Position numbers and translations under genes: made by a program. From an uncultured Flavobacteriales bacterium (lineage in GTDB: Bacteria; Bacteroidota; Bacteroidia; Flavobacteriales; Schleiferiaceae), in assembly GCA_913055685.1 (NCBI GenBank), contig CAJXKC010000001.1, positions 744,001-808,000 on the forward strand: DNA of 64,000 nucleotides. The letters run 5' to 3'. Shown one piece after another: positions 29,504 through 39,560 of the stretch. The first letter of the stretch is position 1. The number at the start of each line of letters is the position of its first letter. The notes under the pieces are model-generated. The model saw only the letters and a list, made by a program, of their open reading frames with translations, was not told where the DNA came from and made no database searches.

Positions 29504-31420
29504 ATGAAACGATTGGGCATCCTTAGTCTTTTTTTACTCTTGGTCTTTAGTTTGCATTACGCCGCCCATAAGCAAGAAGTGCCGATAGAAAAGGTAAAGG
29601 GGTATTATGTTTCCGGTTTAGAGGACCTTCACTCTAGCTTAAAGCAGTTTCAAAATTCTATTCGGGAATGTCGCATGGGGCGCCAGGGTCAATCGGAATT
29701 ACAGCAATCATTTGCTAATCTGCGCTTTAGCTACAAGAAGATTGAGTTTCTACTCGATTATTTACAGCCTCAAGACGTTAAGGATCACCTTAACGGCGCT
29801 CCTTTACCTAAAACCGAACGCAATGCGCCCCGCTTGGTAGTTCTGGAGCCAAAAGGTATGCAGAAGATAGAGGAGTTGCTTTACGATCCTCTTCTTCCCG
29901 AGCAATGGAAAGAGCTTCAAGACCTTACTAAGGCTATGGATTATCAATTGACACCGATAATAGCCTTTGCCAAACGAAGTCCCATTAGCGATCGCCAAGT
30001 TTTTGAAGCAGTTCGAATAGCTTTAGTGCGCATTATGTCTATGGGGATAACCGGTTTCGATACACCGGCTAGCTCCAATGCAATTAAAGAGTCGGCGGTG
30101 GCTTGGGAGTCATTATCCATCGGCCTTGAGCCCTATTGTCAAAAACTAGGAGAAGCTAATTTGGCGCAAGAAATAAAGTTGAAATGGCAGGGTGGTTTGG
30201 AGACCTTAAAAGCAGCCAAGGATTTCGATTCCTTCGATCGCTTGAATTTTATTCGCCAATACGTGGAGCCTCTTTATGGGCTGTGCCTAGACCTGCATTT
30301 AAAACTAGCTTATGAAACTGCTAGTGAGGTATATCGGGGTCAGTTGCCTTTTAATTACCGCGCTTCCTCCATTTTTAGCGAGGACTTTTTTAACCTTCAA
30401 TACTATACCGGCTTAAAGCCTGATGCGCATTTAAAGGCCAAGGTGAAATTAGGTCGGATGCTCTTTTTTGAGCCTGCCCTAAGCGCCAATTTTGAGCGAT
30501 CTTGCGCTTCTTGCCACGATCCTAAAAAAGCTTTCGCTGATGGTCGAGCGAAGAGTTTGGCCTTCGATCAGAAAGGCACGGTAGACCGCAATGCGCCGAG
30601 CTTGTATAATGCTCTGTACGCCGAAAAATTCTTTCACGATTTGCGGGCCGATCGAATGGAGGCACAAATGGAACACGTGATTTTCAATGAGAAAGAGTTT
30701 GCTACTAATTACCACACCATATTCGCTCGACTTGAGTCAAGTGAGGAATATCGACGCATGTTTAAGGAAGCCTTTCCAGATTTTAATGGGGCCATTAACC
30801 GACATAGTTTGTCCGAGGCAATGGTAGCTTATTTATCGGGTCTCAAAAGTTTTAATTCCCCCGTAGATCGCTATTTGAGAGGAGATGAAATTGTGCTTTC
30901 GGAAGAAGTAAAGCAGGGCTTTAATCTTTTCATGGGAAAGGCGGCCTGCGCTACCTGTCATTTTGCGCCTAGCTTTAGCGGTCTGGTGCCACCTTGGTTT
31001 GAGGAAAATGAGTCGGAGGTTCTTGGGGTCTTAAAGAAGCCCTTGGCCAATGAAATTGATGGCGATTGGGGTCGCTATAAAAACGGAGTAGTGCAAGATG
31101 AGGCGCCTTTCTACAAGCATTCATTTAAAACGCCAACCGTCCGCAATGTAGCTTACACTGCGCCCTATTTTCATAATGGTGCCTACCCGGATCTGGCTTC
31201 GGTTCTGGAATTTTACAATCACGGCGGCGCATTAGGTTTGGGCTTGGAGCTCCCTAATCAAACCCTTCCGGCAGATTCTCTAGGCTTGGATTCGGCCGAG
31301 CTAAAAGCCTTGGAAGTATTTATGGAGGCCCTTTCAGATACTACCAATCGAGGCGCTTACCCACTTAATTTACCTCAGCTCCCAGGGCGTCCCCAACACT
31401 TAATCGGGGGAAAGTACTAG
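29504..31420 (+). CDS. Di-haem cytochrome c peroxidase family protein with long N-terminal domain
   Basis: A 638-residue exported protein; the ATG at 29504 starts a signal peptide (KRLGILSLFLLLVFSLHYAA). Residues about 25-290 are helical and resemble imelysin-like domains. The rest is a MauG/CcpA-type di-haem peroxidase with haem motifs CASCH (334-338, first of two) and CATCH (near residue 486), plus the conserved NAPSLYNALYAEKFFHDLRAD and FKTPTVRNVAYTAPYFHNGAY segments. It reduces peroxide or oxidises a partner in the periplasm. Its proximity to the PhoX-like gene may reflect a shared iron or phosphate setting. Confidence 0.9.
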   Translation: MKRLGILSLFLLLVFSLHYAAHKQEVPIEKVKGYYVSGLEDLHSSLKQFQNSIRECRMGRQGQSELQQSFANLRFSYKKIEFLLDYLQPQDVKDHLNGAPLPKTERNAPRLVVLEPKGMQKIEELLYDPLLPEQWKELQDLTKAMDYQLTPIIAFAKRSPISDRQVFEAVRIALVRIMSMGITGFDTPASSNAIKESAVAWESLSIGLEPYCQKLGEANLAQEIKLKWQGGLETLKAAKDFDSFDRLNFIRQYVEPLYGLCLDLHLKLAYETASEVYRGQLPFNYRASSIFSEDFFNLQYYTGLKPDAHLKAKVKLGRMLFFEPALSANFERSCASCHDPKKAFADGRAKSLAFDQKGTVDRNAPSLYNALYAEKFFHDLRADRMEAQMEHVIFNEKEFATNYHTIFARLESSEEYRRMFKEAFPDFNGAINRHSLSEAMVAYLSGLKSFNSPVDRYLRGDEIVLSEEVKQGFNLFMGKAACATCHFAPSFSGLVPPWFEENESEVLGVLKKPLANEIDGDWGRYKNGVVQDEAPFYKHSFKTPTVRNVAYTAPYFHNGAYPDLASVLEFYNHGGALGLGLELPNQTLPADSLGLDSAELKALEVFMEALSDTTNRGAYPLNLPQLPGRPQHLIGGKY

Positions 31421-31609
31421 TTCATCGAAAGAAAGCTTTGCGTTTTAGATATTGTTTGCAGCTTTACTTGCTTATATTGTCTGCGCTTATTCCGGAAATG
31501 GGAATATTATTCCCTTACTGGTAAAGGAGCGGGCCTAACTTATTTTTAGTATATTAAACCTCAATAACTTAGGCTATTGGGTTATTTTTTGCAACGCGCG
31601 AAGCTTTAG

Positions 31610-34012
31610 ATGAAACTCTACCGTCATATCTTTTTTATTCTCAGCCTGGGACTGTGGTCTTTAGGGGGTGAAGCGGCCGTGACCAATGGTGAGTTAAACC
31701 TGAAGGAGAATTTCTACAATTCGGATGAGACCATTGACTTAGATGGCAAGTGGAAGTTTTTCTGGCAACATTTTATAGACCCTGTTGAAGCAACAGATTT
31801 AGACGGTCCCCCTCAGCTCTTGGACTTCATGACCTCTTGGTCGGATCTCCCCCAGCGCAGAGGCGGCTGGCATGCCAAAGGCTTTGCTTCTTACGAATTG
31901 GAAATCTTCTCGAGCCGCGATAGTGATCAGTTAGCGCTGCATATACCTGAGTTTTATTCGGCCTATGCCCTTTACCTGAACGGTGAGCTAATCGCCAAGA
32001 ACGGTAGGGTGGGTGCTAGTATTTCGGACTCAGAGCCCTATTGGTTGCCTCAGGTAGTTGATATTGGCCTTAAAAAAGGTTCCAATCGGATGGTTCTGCA
32101 TGTGTCCAACTTCCATCATCATAAGGGCGGACCAGTAGCGCCTATGGAAATAGGAAAATCCAAAACCATTGCTTTCTTCCGAAATTTATCGGTCAGTGTT
32201 TCCCTCTTTATCGCCGGAGCCTTACTGGCCACGGCAATTATTTCGCTAATTATCTTTTACTTCCAGCGTTCCGATTATACCTTTTTGTTTTTTGGCCTTT
32301 TCGCCCTAGCCTACATCTACCGTATTGTGGGAACCGACACTTACTTCCTGCATGAGGTGTTCCAAGGTTTGGGCTGGTTCTTAGCCATCCGACTGGAATA
32401 CCTAAGTCTATTTTTGAGCGTCATTTTCTTTACCTATTTCTACAAGCATTTAATTGCGCAGCGGGCACCTACTTGGTTATTTCACACTATAGGCGGAGTG
32501 TCATTGTTTATGGCCATTGCCACTTTTTTACCAGTCGAAAATTTTAGTGCGATAATTGATTATTACCTAATTTTTATCGCCCTGGCTCTCATTGTAACTA
32601 CCAGTTTCTATTTACGCACCATTCGCCTTAGCCATACCATGAGTTGGTTCACTTCCGCTGCGGTTATTTCCTTAATCGTGGTAATGGGCATTAAGATGTC
32701 CGCTTTCTTTGGAATAGGCTCGGCTCAGATCCTAATGTCTTCGGCACTGTATTTCATTTTCATCGTGGCTCAGACCATCGCTTTGAGTCAGCGTTTTGGT
32801 TACAATATTAGAGCCCACGTGGAAAAGGGTGAAGTGGCAGAGGTGAGTCAGAATAACTTCATGAATTCGGTGAGTCACGAATTGCGTACCCCCATGAATG
32901 CCATTTTGGGAATGACCGAGTTTTTAGCCAAAACCGAATTAAATACCGATCAGCAAGCCAAGCTCGAAACGATACGTAAGAACAGCGAGCAGCTTAATAA
33001 TATCCTCCTCGACCTCCTTAATTTCTCAGCCATAGACTCCGGCGAGCTTAAATTGGATACCAAGAAGTTTGGCATGAAGGAAGTGCTCGATAAGGCCTTA
33101 GAAATGGCCGGTGTTCACAATTTAAAGGCGGGACTCAATTTTAAGTTAGACTACGACGAGAATATTCCGGAAGAATTAGTGGGAGACCCCGAACGTTTGG
33201 GTCAGGTTGTGTTTCACCTAGTAGGTAATGCGGTGAAGTTTACGCCCAAGGGGAATATTAATCTAGACCTTCGCATCGAAAGTATTGAAGGCAATCGGGT
33301 GAAGTTTTTAATGAAGGTTACTGATACAGGCGTAGGTATCAAGCCCGAAGAGTTGCAGAAAGTGGTTAAAGCCTTTAACCAAGGCAATGAAGGCAATACG
33401 CGATCTCACGGCGGAACTGGTTTAGGACTAACTATCGCCTCCAAGGTGGTGGAGCTCATGGATGGAGATTTATGGATCGACTCAGAGCCGGATAAAGGCA
33501 CCGTGGTTACGGCGGAATTCATCCTGAAAACCCCGCGCATGGACCTTTCCAAATCAGCCCAGGAAATTAAAAACCAGCAGAACGCGAAGATTGAGAACCT
33601 GCGCATACTCTACGCGGAAGACAACCCAATTAATCAGAAATTATTGGTGATGATTATGAAAACCATGGGCTATGAGGTAGACCTAGCCAACGATGGTTTA
33701 GAGGCCTGGGAAATGGCCATTACTAAAGATTATCATATTATCTTCATGGATGTGCAAATGCCTAATATGGACGGCATAGAATCAACCAAGCGCATAATTA
33801 AAGATCAAAGCAAGCGCCCTATTATTATTGCGGTTACCGCTAATGCTGAGGTGGCCGATCAAAAGCGTTGTATTGAAGCAGGAATGAATGATTTTATTCC
33901 CAAGCCATTCAATGCCAAAATGCTTAAAGACGCCATTCAAAAGTGGAAGGGGCTAATCCATTATATGGAGGAAGGAGGTGACTCGAATGATCAACTCCGC
34001 ATCATTTCATAG
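31610..34012 (+). CDS. 7TMR-DISM hybrid histidine kinase
   Basis: An 800-residue hybrid kinase. It has a signal peptide (1-23), a 7TMR-DISMED2-like extracellular domain (about 30-180, DGKWKFFWQHF..YALYLNGELIAKNG), seven membrane helices (about 195-395), HisKA with the phospho-His in NSVSHELRTPMNAILGM (about 423), HATPase_c (N, G1 and G2 boxes HLVGNAVKFTPKG, DTGVGIKPEE, GTGLGLTIASKVV), and a receiver domain with the acceptor Asp in FMDVQMPNMDG (about 713) and Lys in FIPKPFN. There is no DNA-binding output domain, so it must signal to another protein. Stimulus unknown. Confidence 0.92.
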   Translation: MKLYRHIFFILSLGLWSLGGEAAVTNGELNLKENFYNSDETIDLDGKWKFFWQHFIDPVEATDLDGPPQLLDFMTSWSDLPQRRGGWHAKGFASYELEIFSSRDSDQLALHIPEFYSAYALYLNGELIAKNGRVGASISDSEPYWLPQVVDIGLKKGSNRMVLHVSNFHHHKGGPVAPMEIGKSKTIAFFRNLSVSVSLFIAGALLATAIISLIIFYFQRSDYTFLFFGLFALAYIYRIVGTDTYFLHEVFQGLGWFLAIRLEYLSLFLSVIFFTYFYKHLIAQRAPTWLFHTIGGVSLFMAIATFLPVENFSAIIDYYLIFIALALIVTTSFYLRTIRLSHTMSWFTSAAVISLIVVMGIKMSAFFGIGSAQILMSSALYFIFIVAQTIALSQRFGYNIRAHVEKGEVAEVSQNNFMNSVSHELRTPMNAILGMTEFLAKTELNTDQQAKLETIRKNSEQLNNILLDLLNFSAIDSGELKLDTKKFGMKEVLDKALEMAGVHNLKAGLNFKLDYDENIPEELVGDPERLGQVVFHLVGNAVKFTPKGNINLDLRIESIEGNRVKFLMKVTDTGVGIKPEELQKVVKAFNQGNEGNTRSHGGTGLGLTIASKVVELMDGDLWIDSEPDKGTVVTAEFILKTPRMDLSKSAQEIKNQQNAKIENLRILYAEDNPINQKLLVMIMKTMGYEVDLANDGLEAWEMAITKDYHIIFMDVQMPNMDGIESTKRIIKDQSKRPIIIAVTANAEVADQKRCIEAGMNDFIPKPFNAKMLKDAIQKWKGLIHYMEEGGDSNDQLRIIS

Positions 34013-34856
34013 TTTTCTTGAAAATCAATTAGGGCTGGGCGCCTATCAAAGTCAACAGAGGCTAAGTGGTGGCGACATCAATGAGGCTTATCGGATTAAT
34101 TTTAGTGAGGCTTCGGTCTTTTTAAAGACGAAGCAAAAAGTTGATTTGGATTTCTATCAGGCGGAAGCCAATGGCTTAAAGGGCTTAGCTAAAGCAGAAC
34201 ATTCCTTAGGCATACCTACCGTACTTGCTTGCGATAGCTTCAATGCGCAAGCGTTTTTAATTTTGGACTACCTTGAAGAGGGTATAAAAACACCTCTCTT
34301 CAACTCAAAATTTGGTCAGGGCTTGGCACAATTGCACAGCAATACCAGCGAGGCCTTTGGTTGGGAACAGAATAATTTCATTGGCTCCTTGGACCAATTA
34401 AATACGCCTGCGGCCGATTGGATCGAGTTCTATGCCATGAATAGGCTGGAGCCCCTTTTTGCAAAGGTTTACGATCTAGGAATTTTGACCAAAAGCGATC
34501 GTTCTGCGCTCTTTGGACTTATTAATGAATTAGAGTCCATAATCCCTAAGGAGGCGCCTGCTTTAATTCACGGCGATTTATGGTCGGGGAATTATTTATG
34601 TGACTCCGACTCTAATCCGGTATTAATTGACCCTGCAGTTTATTATGGGCACCGGGAGATGGACTTAGCAATGATGCATTTGTTTGGCGGTTTTTCTCCA
34701 GAGGTTTTTCGGTCCTATGAAGAGCTTAAGCCGCTTGAACCAGGCTTTGAGGATAGACTTTCCATTCACCAACTATATCCCTTATTGGTGCACTTAAATT
34801 TATTCGGCTCCAGTTATTTGGCCTCTTGTCGTGCAATTTGGTCGACTTATACTTAA
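33978..34856 (+). CDS. Fructosamine/ketosamine-3-kinase family protein
   Basis: A 292-residue kinase of the fructosamine kinase family. It has an N-terminal nucleotide loop LSGGDINEAYRI, the VFLKT lysine region, the catalytic loop ALIHGDLWSGNYL with its Asp, and NPVLIDPAVYYGHREMDLAM for metal binding. The family phosphorylates sugar adducts on proteins so that they fall off. A GTG at 33978 lies inside the end of the kinase gene; the ATG at 33987 is equally possible. It ends converging with pdeM, overlapping 4 bp. Confidence 0.9.
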   Translation: MTRMINSASFHSFLENQLGLGAYQSQQRLSGGDINEAYRINFSEASVFLKTKQKVDLDFYQAEANGLKGLAKAEHSLGIPTVLACDSFNAQAFLILDYLEEGIKTPLFNSKFGQGLAQLHSNTSEAFGWEQNNFIGSLDQLNTPAADWIEFYAMNRLEPLFAKVYDLGILTKSDRSALFGLINELESIIPKEAPALIHGDLWSGNYLCDSDSNPVLIDPAVYYGHREMDLAMMHLFGGFSPEVFRSYEELKPLEPGFEDRLSIHQLYPLLVHLNLFGSSYLASCRAIWSTYT

Positions 34857-35497
34857 GCTACCTGAATTACCCTTTCTTCTAAAATAACGAAGACCGAATC
34901 TTCCTTCTTCACCTTTAGGGTGTGACTACCCGTAAAGGTGCCAAAGGCGGGTAATATTCCTTGTTTCGCACCAAAATAAAAGCAGGTGAGACGCAGACTT
35001 TGTCGGCCATTGCCTTTTAAGCGAACCGCGGGGTGTATGTGTCCGCATAAATTATACCCATCAAAATCGTCTTCCAAGGGTTCGTGGCTTAATAAAAAAG
35101 GACCTAAACTTAAAGTCTCGGGATGTAAGATTAGGCGCGCCTTATAATAAGAGACTTCATCAAGGATATCGTGGTTACCTCCAATAAGGTGGAATTCGGT
35201 TTTTGGAAACAGGGCGATAACTTGTTTAAAACCAAGCCATTCATGGTTCATTTCCGAGTGAAATAAATCGCCTAAGAAATAGACCTTCTGCGCCTGAGTA
35301 GAATAGAGCAGTTGTTCTAAGCTTTTTAGGTTTTCTTGCGCTGCGGCGGAGGGAACTTTAATACCATGTTTACGAAAGTGGCTCACTTTTCCGAAATGGG
35401 TATCGGCAATAAAGAGGCTTCTTTCTTTGGGCCAATAGATGGCTCTTTGGGCCAGAAGCCATAGTTCTTCTCCTTCTAATTCGAAGATTTCCTTCAT
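34853..35497 (-). CDS. pdeM: PdeM: ligase-associated DNA damage response endonuclease
   Basis: A 214-residue calcineurin-like metallophosphoesterase. The metal motifs are ADTHFGKVSHFRKHG (about 31-45), YFLGDLFHSEMNHEW, LIGGNHD, LLSHEPL and LCGHIHP. The pattern and length fit PdeM, which in other bacteria sits with a ligase-associated helicase, exonuclease and ATP-dependent DNA ligase; those partners are not in this window. Biochemically such proteins cleave phosphodiesters in DNA. Confidence 0.9.
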   Translation of the reverse strand: MKEIFELEGEELWLLAQRAIYWPKERSLFIADTHFGKVSHFRKHGIKVPSAAAQENLKSLEQLLYSTQAQKVYFLGDLFHSEMNHEWLGFKQVIALFPKTEFHLIGGNHDILDEVSYYKARLILHPETLSLGPFLLSHEPLEDDFDGYNLCGHIHPAVRLKGNGRQSLRLTCFYFGAKQGILPAFGTFTGSHTLKVKKEDSVFVILEERVIQVA

Positions 35498-35513
35498 GCC
35501 GCAAAGTTAAGGC

Positions 35514-36992
35514 CTAAGCCGCGGGTGATTCCTGGATTTCTTCTTTTAATGGAATTAATCGACGGTAATGCTCATAGCGTAAGAATATATCGCGCACATA
35601 GCGATAGGGCTCATCTCCTCTTACTGGTCCGTAACGGATGAAGTTTTTACTGTAATGTTTATACTGCCCCAATTTTTTAAGCCAGGGTCCGACCGAACGG
35701 TCGTAGACCAAGGAGTCTTTTCCATCGCGAGAAGCTAGGCGCTGGGCATCCAAAAGGTGACCATAGCCGCAATTATAGGAAGCCAAGGTGAATTTTATCC
35801 GTTGGATGCTATCGGGGATATTGTCGAAACGATCCCATATTTCTTTTAGATAGCGCGTACCCGCTTTAATGTTACCGGCTGGGTCGAAGATATTATTGAG
35901 ACCCAGATCCGCAGCAGTATTAGGCATTAGTTGCATTAAGCCGCCGGCTCCGGCCCAGGAAGTTGACTGCGGGTCAAATCGGGACTCTTGGTAGATTAAG
36001 GAAGCCAATAAGCGCCAATCCCAACCTAAGTCTTGGGCAGCGGATTTAATCAACTCATCGTATACGCTAATCTGACCACTATTTTTACTGTAAAAGTCGC
36101 TCTCAACGCGGCGTTTATAGCTCTTTTTATGCACATAGTATTTGTCGTAGATAAAGTGGTAGGTATCGCGCTTACGCATCGAGCTAATCCACTCGTTTAT
36201 CGCCGCTTCTAATTGAGGGGAGTTTTTTCGCAGACCCCAAGCAATGCGCTGAGAAAAACTGAGGGGTGTTTCTACGTCGAGGATGGGATAAAAGGTTTGA
36301 TTAATGGAGGCAATGTTGTAGTCGGCCACTGCATAGTCGATATCGCCATCAACCACCATCTTAATTACGTCCTCAATATTGTAGTCGCCCACAATGGTGT
36401 CTATATGCAATTTGGCCCCCATTTCCTCCTGAAGGTTAAGCAGGCGCTCATAATAAGAGGACTTGCGATGTACGTGTACCGTATCACCGATTAAATCTAT
36501 AACATCTCTTACCAGGCGGTCTTCTATTTGATCACGTCTTAGGCGACGCCAGTTTTTAGGCTTGCGCTGCACCAAAGCTTGATGGGTGGTGTAGAGGTAG
36601 TCGGTAAATTGGATTAATCTTTTACGCTCTTCGGTGATGGTAAGTCCGTAGGCAATGATGTCGCCCTCACCGCGATTGAGCATATCAAAAACGGCATCGA
36701 TATTATCGGCCAGTACCACTTCTAATTGCAAGCCAAGGTCTTTAGCCAATCGCTCCAATAGTTCGTATTCGAATCCCATAGCCTGACCACGGTATAAAAA
36801 ATAGGTGGTACTGCTATAGACCATAATCGCCTTGAGCTTGCCGTCTTTTTTAATTTCGGCTAGATCTCGTTCTAGGGTAGGACCCTTTAGGTGACTACCT
36901 TCCGCAACATTTTTAGAAGAGTCTAATCCAGCGCGGTTGCATCCCCCTAGAAGCAACAGCAAAGTGAATATGAACGCTAGTGTTTTTCGCAT
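35514..36992 (-). CDS. mltF: MltF-like lytic transglycosylase with solute-binding domain
   Basis: A 492-residue lipoprotein (lipobox LLGGC around residue 18). Residues about 50-275 form an SBP_bac_3 solute-binding domain (LKAIMVYSSTTYFLYRGQAMGFEYELLERLAKDLG), and about 290-450 an SLT lytic transglycosylase domain with the catalytic Glu in ASLIYQESRFDP and GAGGLMQLMPNTAADLG. It cleaves the glycan backbone of peptidoglycan, making anhydro ends, and is tied to the outer membrane. The two-domain layout is typical of MltF. Confidence 0.92.
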   Translation of the reverse strand: MRKTLAFIFTLLLLLGGCNRAGLDSSKNVAEGSHLKGPTLERDLAEIKKDGKLKAIMVYSSTTYFLYRGQAMGFEYELLERLAKDLGLQLEVVLADNIDAVFDMLNRGEGDIIAYGLTITEERKRLIQFTDYLYTTHQALVQRKPKNWRRLRRDQIEDRLVRDVIDLIGDTVHVHRKSSYYERLLNLQEEMGAKLHIDTIVGDYNIEDVIKMVVDGDIDYAVADYNIASINQTFYPILDVETPLSFSQRIAWGLRKNSPQLEAAINEWISSMRKRDTYHFIYDKYYVHKKSYKRRVESDFYSKNSGQISVYDELIKSAAQDLGWDWRLLASLIYQESRFDPQSTSWAGAGGLMQLMPNTAADLGLNNIFDPAGNIKAGTRYLKEIWDRFDNIPDSIQRIKFTLASYNCGYGHLLDAQRLASRDGKDSLVYDRSVGPWLKKLGQYKHYSKNFIRYGPVRGDEPYRYVRDIFLRYEHYRRLIPLKEEIQESPAA

Positions 36993-37085
36993 TAGTTAAT
37001 ATCCAAAATAGCAAAATTAAACGAGCCCTCATAAGGATGAAGCCAGAGGTTGTTAACAGCTTTTTGAAAATCAAAGGCTTAGGCA

Positions 37086-37122
37086 ATAAAAAAGCCGCCT
37101 CTACAAAGAGGCGGCTTTAAAG
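37086..37122 (-). terminator. Terminator after the S46 peptidase gene
   Basis: On the minus strand AAAGCCGCCTC-tttgta-GAGGCGGCTTT is followed by TTTATTGCC. It sits about 20 bp after the stop. Confidence 0.85.
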
Positions 37123-37137
37123 CTTGTAGCTACGGAC

Positions 37138-39393
37138 TTAGTCCTGACCTTGAACTTCCATGGTCATGGCGTCTGAGTCTGCATTCTCATCAACTTTTGA
37201 GTCAACAGGCTCGGTTACCACTTTCATCTCTTTAATTAAGTTGGTAGCACCAGCATACTTTTCAACGATGAAAAGGGTGTAACGGATGTCTACCGAAATG
37301 GTACGCTGGATTTCGGGCTCGAAATAAATATCGCCGCTCATGGCTTCCCAGTTTCCGTCGAAGGCAGTTCCGATAAGTTCGCCACGGGCATTAATTACGG
37401 GTGAACCTGAGTTACCACCGGTAATGTCGGTATTGTGGATGAAACATACGGGTAATTCACCATCGGCATTGGCATAGCGACCATAATCCTTGTTTTTAAT
37501 TAGCTCCTCTAATTTGCTAGGAACAACAAACTCGGGGTTGCTATTATCCTTCTTCTCTAAAATACCTTGGGCAGTGGTGTAATGCTTGTAATGAACTGCA
37601 TCACGAGCATCGTAGCTTCCTACTGTACCGTAAGTTAAGCGCATGGTACTGTTTGCATCGGGAGAGTAATTGCGGTCGCTATTCATTTCGCGCAAACCGG
37701 CGGTGAATAGACGATAGGCTTTCTCCAATTTGTCACCATTACCGGCGTCTTCATTAGAAGCCAAATAAGCAGCGTAAAGACCTTCACCTAGAGCTATTGC
37801 TGGATCCTTTTTCAAGGTTTTTTCCTTGGGCTTTTCTAGGTATTCCATCAATTCTTCCTTACTAGCAAGCACGGTTTTCTTGAAAAGCTTCTTGGCGTAC
37901 TTTTCGAAATTACCATTGTAATCGTCGGCAATTTCTTTTAAGATTTCTGGCTGTTGATCGGCCGGAATATCATTGTAGTAAAGCTCTAAAACTTTAGCGG
38001 TCATTTCCTGATCCAGAGCCGCATTATAGTCTTTGTAGAAGCCATCCGCAGAAGCTTTAACCGCAGCAAGAAGAGTCTCTGCACGGGTGGTCATCTGGGT
38101 TTTGGTTTCGCTGTCTTCCGCTTCCTCTGCCGCTTCCATAGCTTTGAAATAAGCATCCATGGTGCGACCAAAACGCAAGCCTTGAAGCGCGATTTCTGGT
38201 CCGCTGATACCTGCTTCACGAGCATATACTTTGGCGGTTACCGTTTTGTCGGTTGCTTGATAAGCATCGGCAAACATTTGTAGTACTTCGCCGTACTTGG
38301 CCTGACGGGCAGGGTCTTCGTTTACCCAAGCAGCAAATTGATCTTCAATCGCCTTTTTCTTGTCGTAAACGTGGTTGCTTTGTAATTGCTCGGTCTGACC
38401 AATGTAGTACTTCCAGTAATTCGATACGCGTGCATATTTAGAAGCATACTGAATGCGAGTAGTGGCATCGGCATCCATATACTTTTTCATGATTTTCAAT
38501 TTCAAATCACGTACACGTACTACGGCAGGACCGTATTTATCGATGGCTTGTTTAACTCCGGCGCTGCTTAAATAGCGATCGGTAGAACCAGGGTAACCCA
38601 TAATCATGGTATAGTCCCCGTCTTTTACGCCACTAATATTTACCGGTAAGTAATGCTTAGGACTTAAAGGTACATTGTCTTCTGAGTACTCGGCTGGCAT
38701 ACCATCTTTATCGGCGTAAACGCGGAACATAGAGAAGTCACCAGTATGGCGAGGCCACATCCAGTTATCGGTATCACCACCGTATTTACCAATAGAAGAA
38801 GGAGGAGCTCCTACTAAACGTACGTCATTGAAAGTCTCGTACACAAAAAGGTAAAACTCATTACCGTGGTAAAAGCTGCGAACATTAGCATCGTAGTGCG
38901 TACCATCCGTAGCTTTAGCGGAAATTTCTTTACCAATTTTGCCAATGGCCGCGCGACGCTCGTCCTCGGTCATTTCGTCATTCAATACATTAAGTACCTC
39001 ATTGGTAACGTCTTCCATGCGCACTAGGAAACGTACAAACAAACCTTCGTTAGGTAATTCTTGGCTTTTCTCATAAGCCCAAAAACCGTCGCTTAGGTAA
39101 TCATTTTCGGGGGTAGAGTGCGATTGAATCTGTCCGTAACCACAGTGGTGATTGGTTAAGATTAAGCCTTCATTAGAAATGATTTCACCAGTACAGAAAC
39201 CGCCAAAAGAAACAATAGCATCTTTAAGGCTACCATTATTGATGTCATAAATCTGTTCGGGAGTTAATTGGAGGCCGTGTGCCTTCATGTCTTCGTAGTT
39301 GCGGCCCAAAAGGAGAGGGAGCCACATGCCTTCATTCGCTGCTGCAGGAATGGCCAAAGCCAAGACCAACAGGAAGCTCAGAAACTTTTTCAT
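37138..39393 (-). CDS. S46 family dipeptidyl peptidase (DPP7-type)
   Basis: A 751-residue exported serine peptidase with a signal peptide (1-19). The catalytic His is in GLILTNHHCGYGQIQ (about 82), the Asp in GGDTDNWMWPRHTGDFSMFRVY, and the Ser in DITGGNSGSPVINARGELIGTAFDGNWE. In this last motif the residue after FD is Gly, as in DPP7 (broad, hydrophobic P1), rather than the Arg of DPP11 (acidic P1). It removes dipeptides from peptides in the periplasm, feeding amino acids to the cell. Length and order are normal for the family. Confidence 0.93.
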   Translation of the reverse strand: MKKFLSFLLVLALAIPAAANEGMWLPLLLGRNYEDMKAHGLQLTPEQIYDINNGSLKDAIVSFGGFCTGEIISNEGLILTNHHCGYGQIQSHSTPENDYLSDGFWAYEKSQELPNEGLFVRFLVRMEDVTNEVLNVLNDEMTEDERRAAIGKIGKEISAKATDGTHYDANVRSFYHGNEFYLFVYETFNDVRLVGAPPSSIGKYGGDTDNWMWPRHTGDFSMFRVYADKDGMPAEYSEDNVPLSPKHYLPVNISGVKDGDYTMIMGYPGSTDRYLSSAGVKQAIDKYGPAVVRVRDLKLKIMKKYMDADATTRIQYASKYARVSNYWKYYIGQTEQLQSNHVYDKKKAIEDQFAAWVNEDPARQAKYGEVLQMFADAYQATDKTVTAKVYAREAGISGPEIALQGLRFGRTMDAYFKAMEAAEEAEDSETKTQMTTRAETLLAAVKASADGFYKDYNAALDQEMTAKVLELYYNDIPADQQPEILKEIADDYNGNFEKYAKKLFKKTVLASKEELMEYLEKPKEKTLKKDPAIALGEGLYAAYLASNEDAGNGDKLEKAYRLFTAGLREMNSDRNYSPDANSTMRLTYGTVGSYDARDAVHYKHYTTAQGILEKKDNSNPEFVVPSKLEELIKNKDYGRYANADGELPVCFIHNTDITGGNSGSPVINARGELIGTAFDGNWEAMSGDIYFEPEIQRTISVDIRYTLFIVEKYAGATNLIKEMKVVTEPVDSKVDENADSDAMTMEVQGQD

Positions 39394-39560
39394 TGTTATG
39401 CTATTTAAATTACTGCGTCGCGAATTTAAGGATTAGGATTGTTAATAATATCCTAAAATGGTAGGTCCTTTCTTATATAGAATCTTTTCACCTTTAATAG
39501 CAAAGTTAAAGCTCATATTTCCCGGATCGGCTTTCTTAGCTTTGTGCCAAAGAGCAAGGT

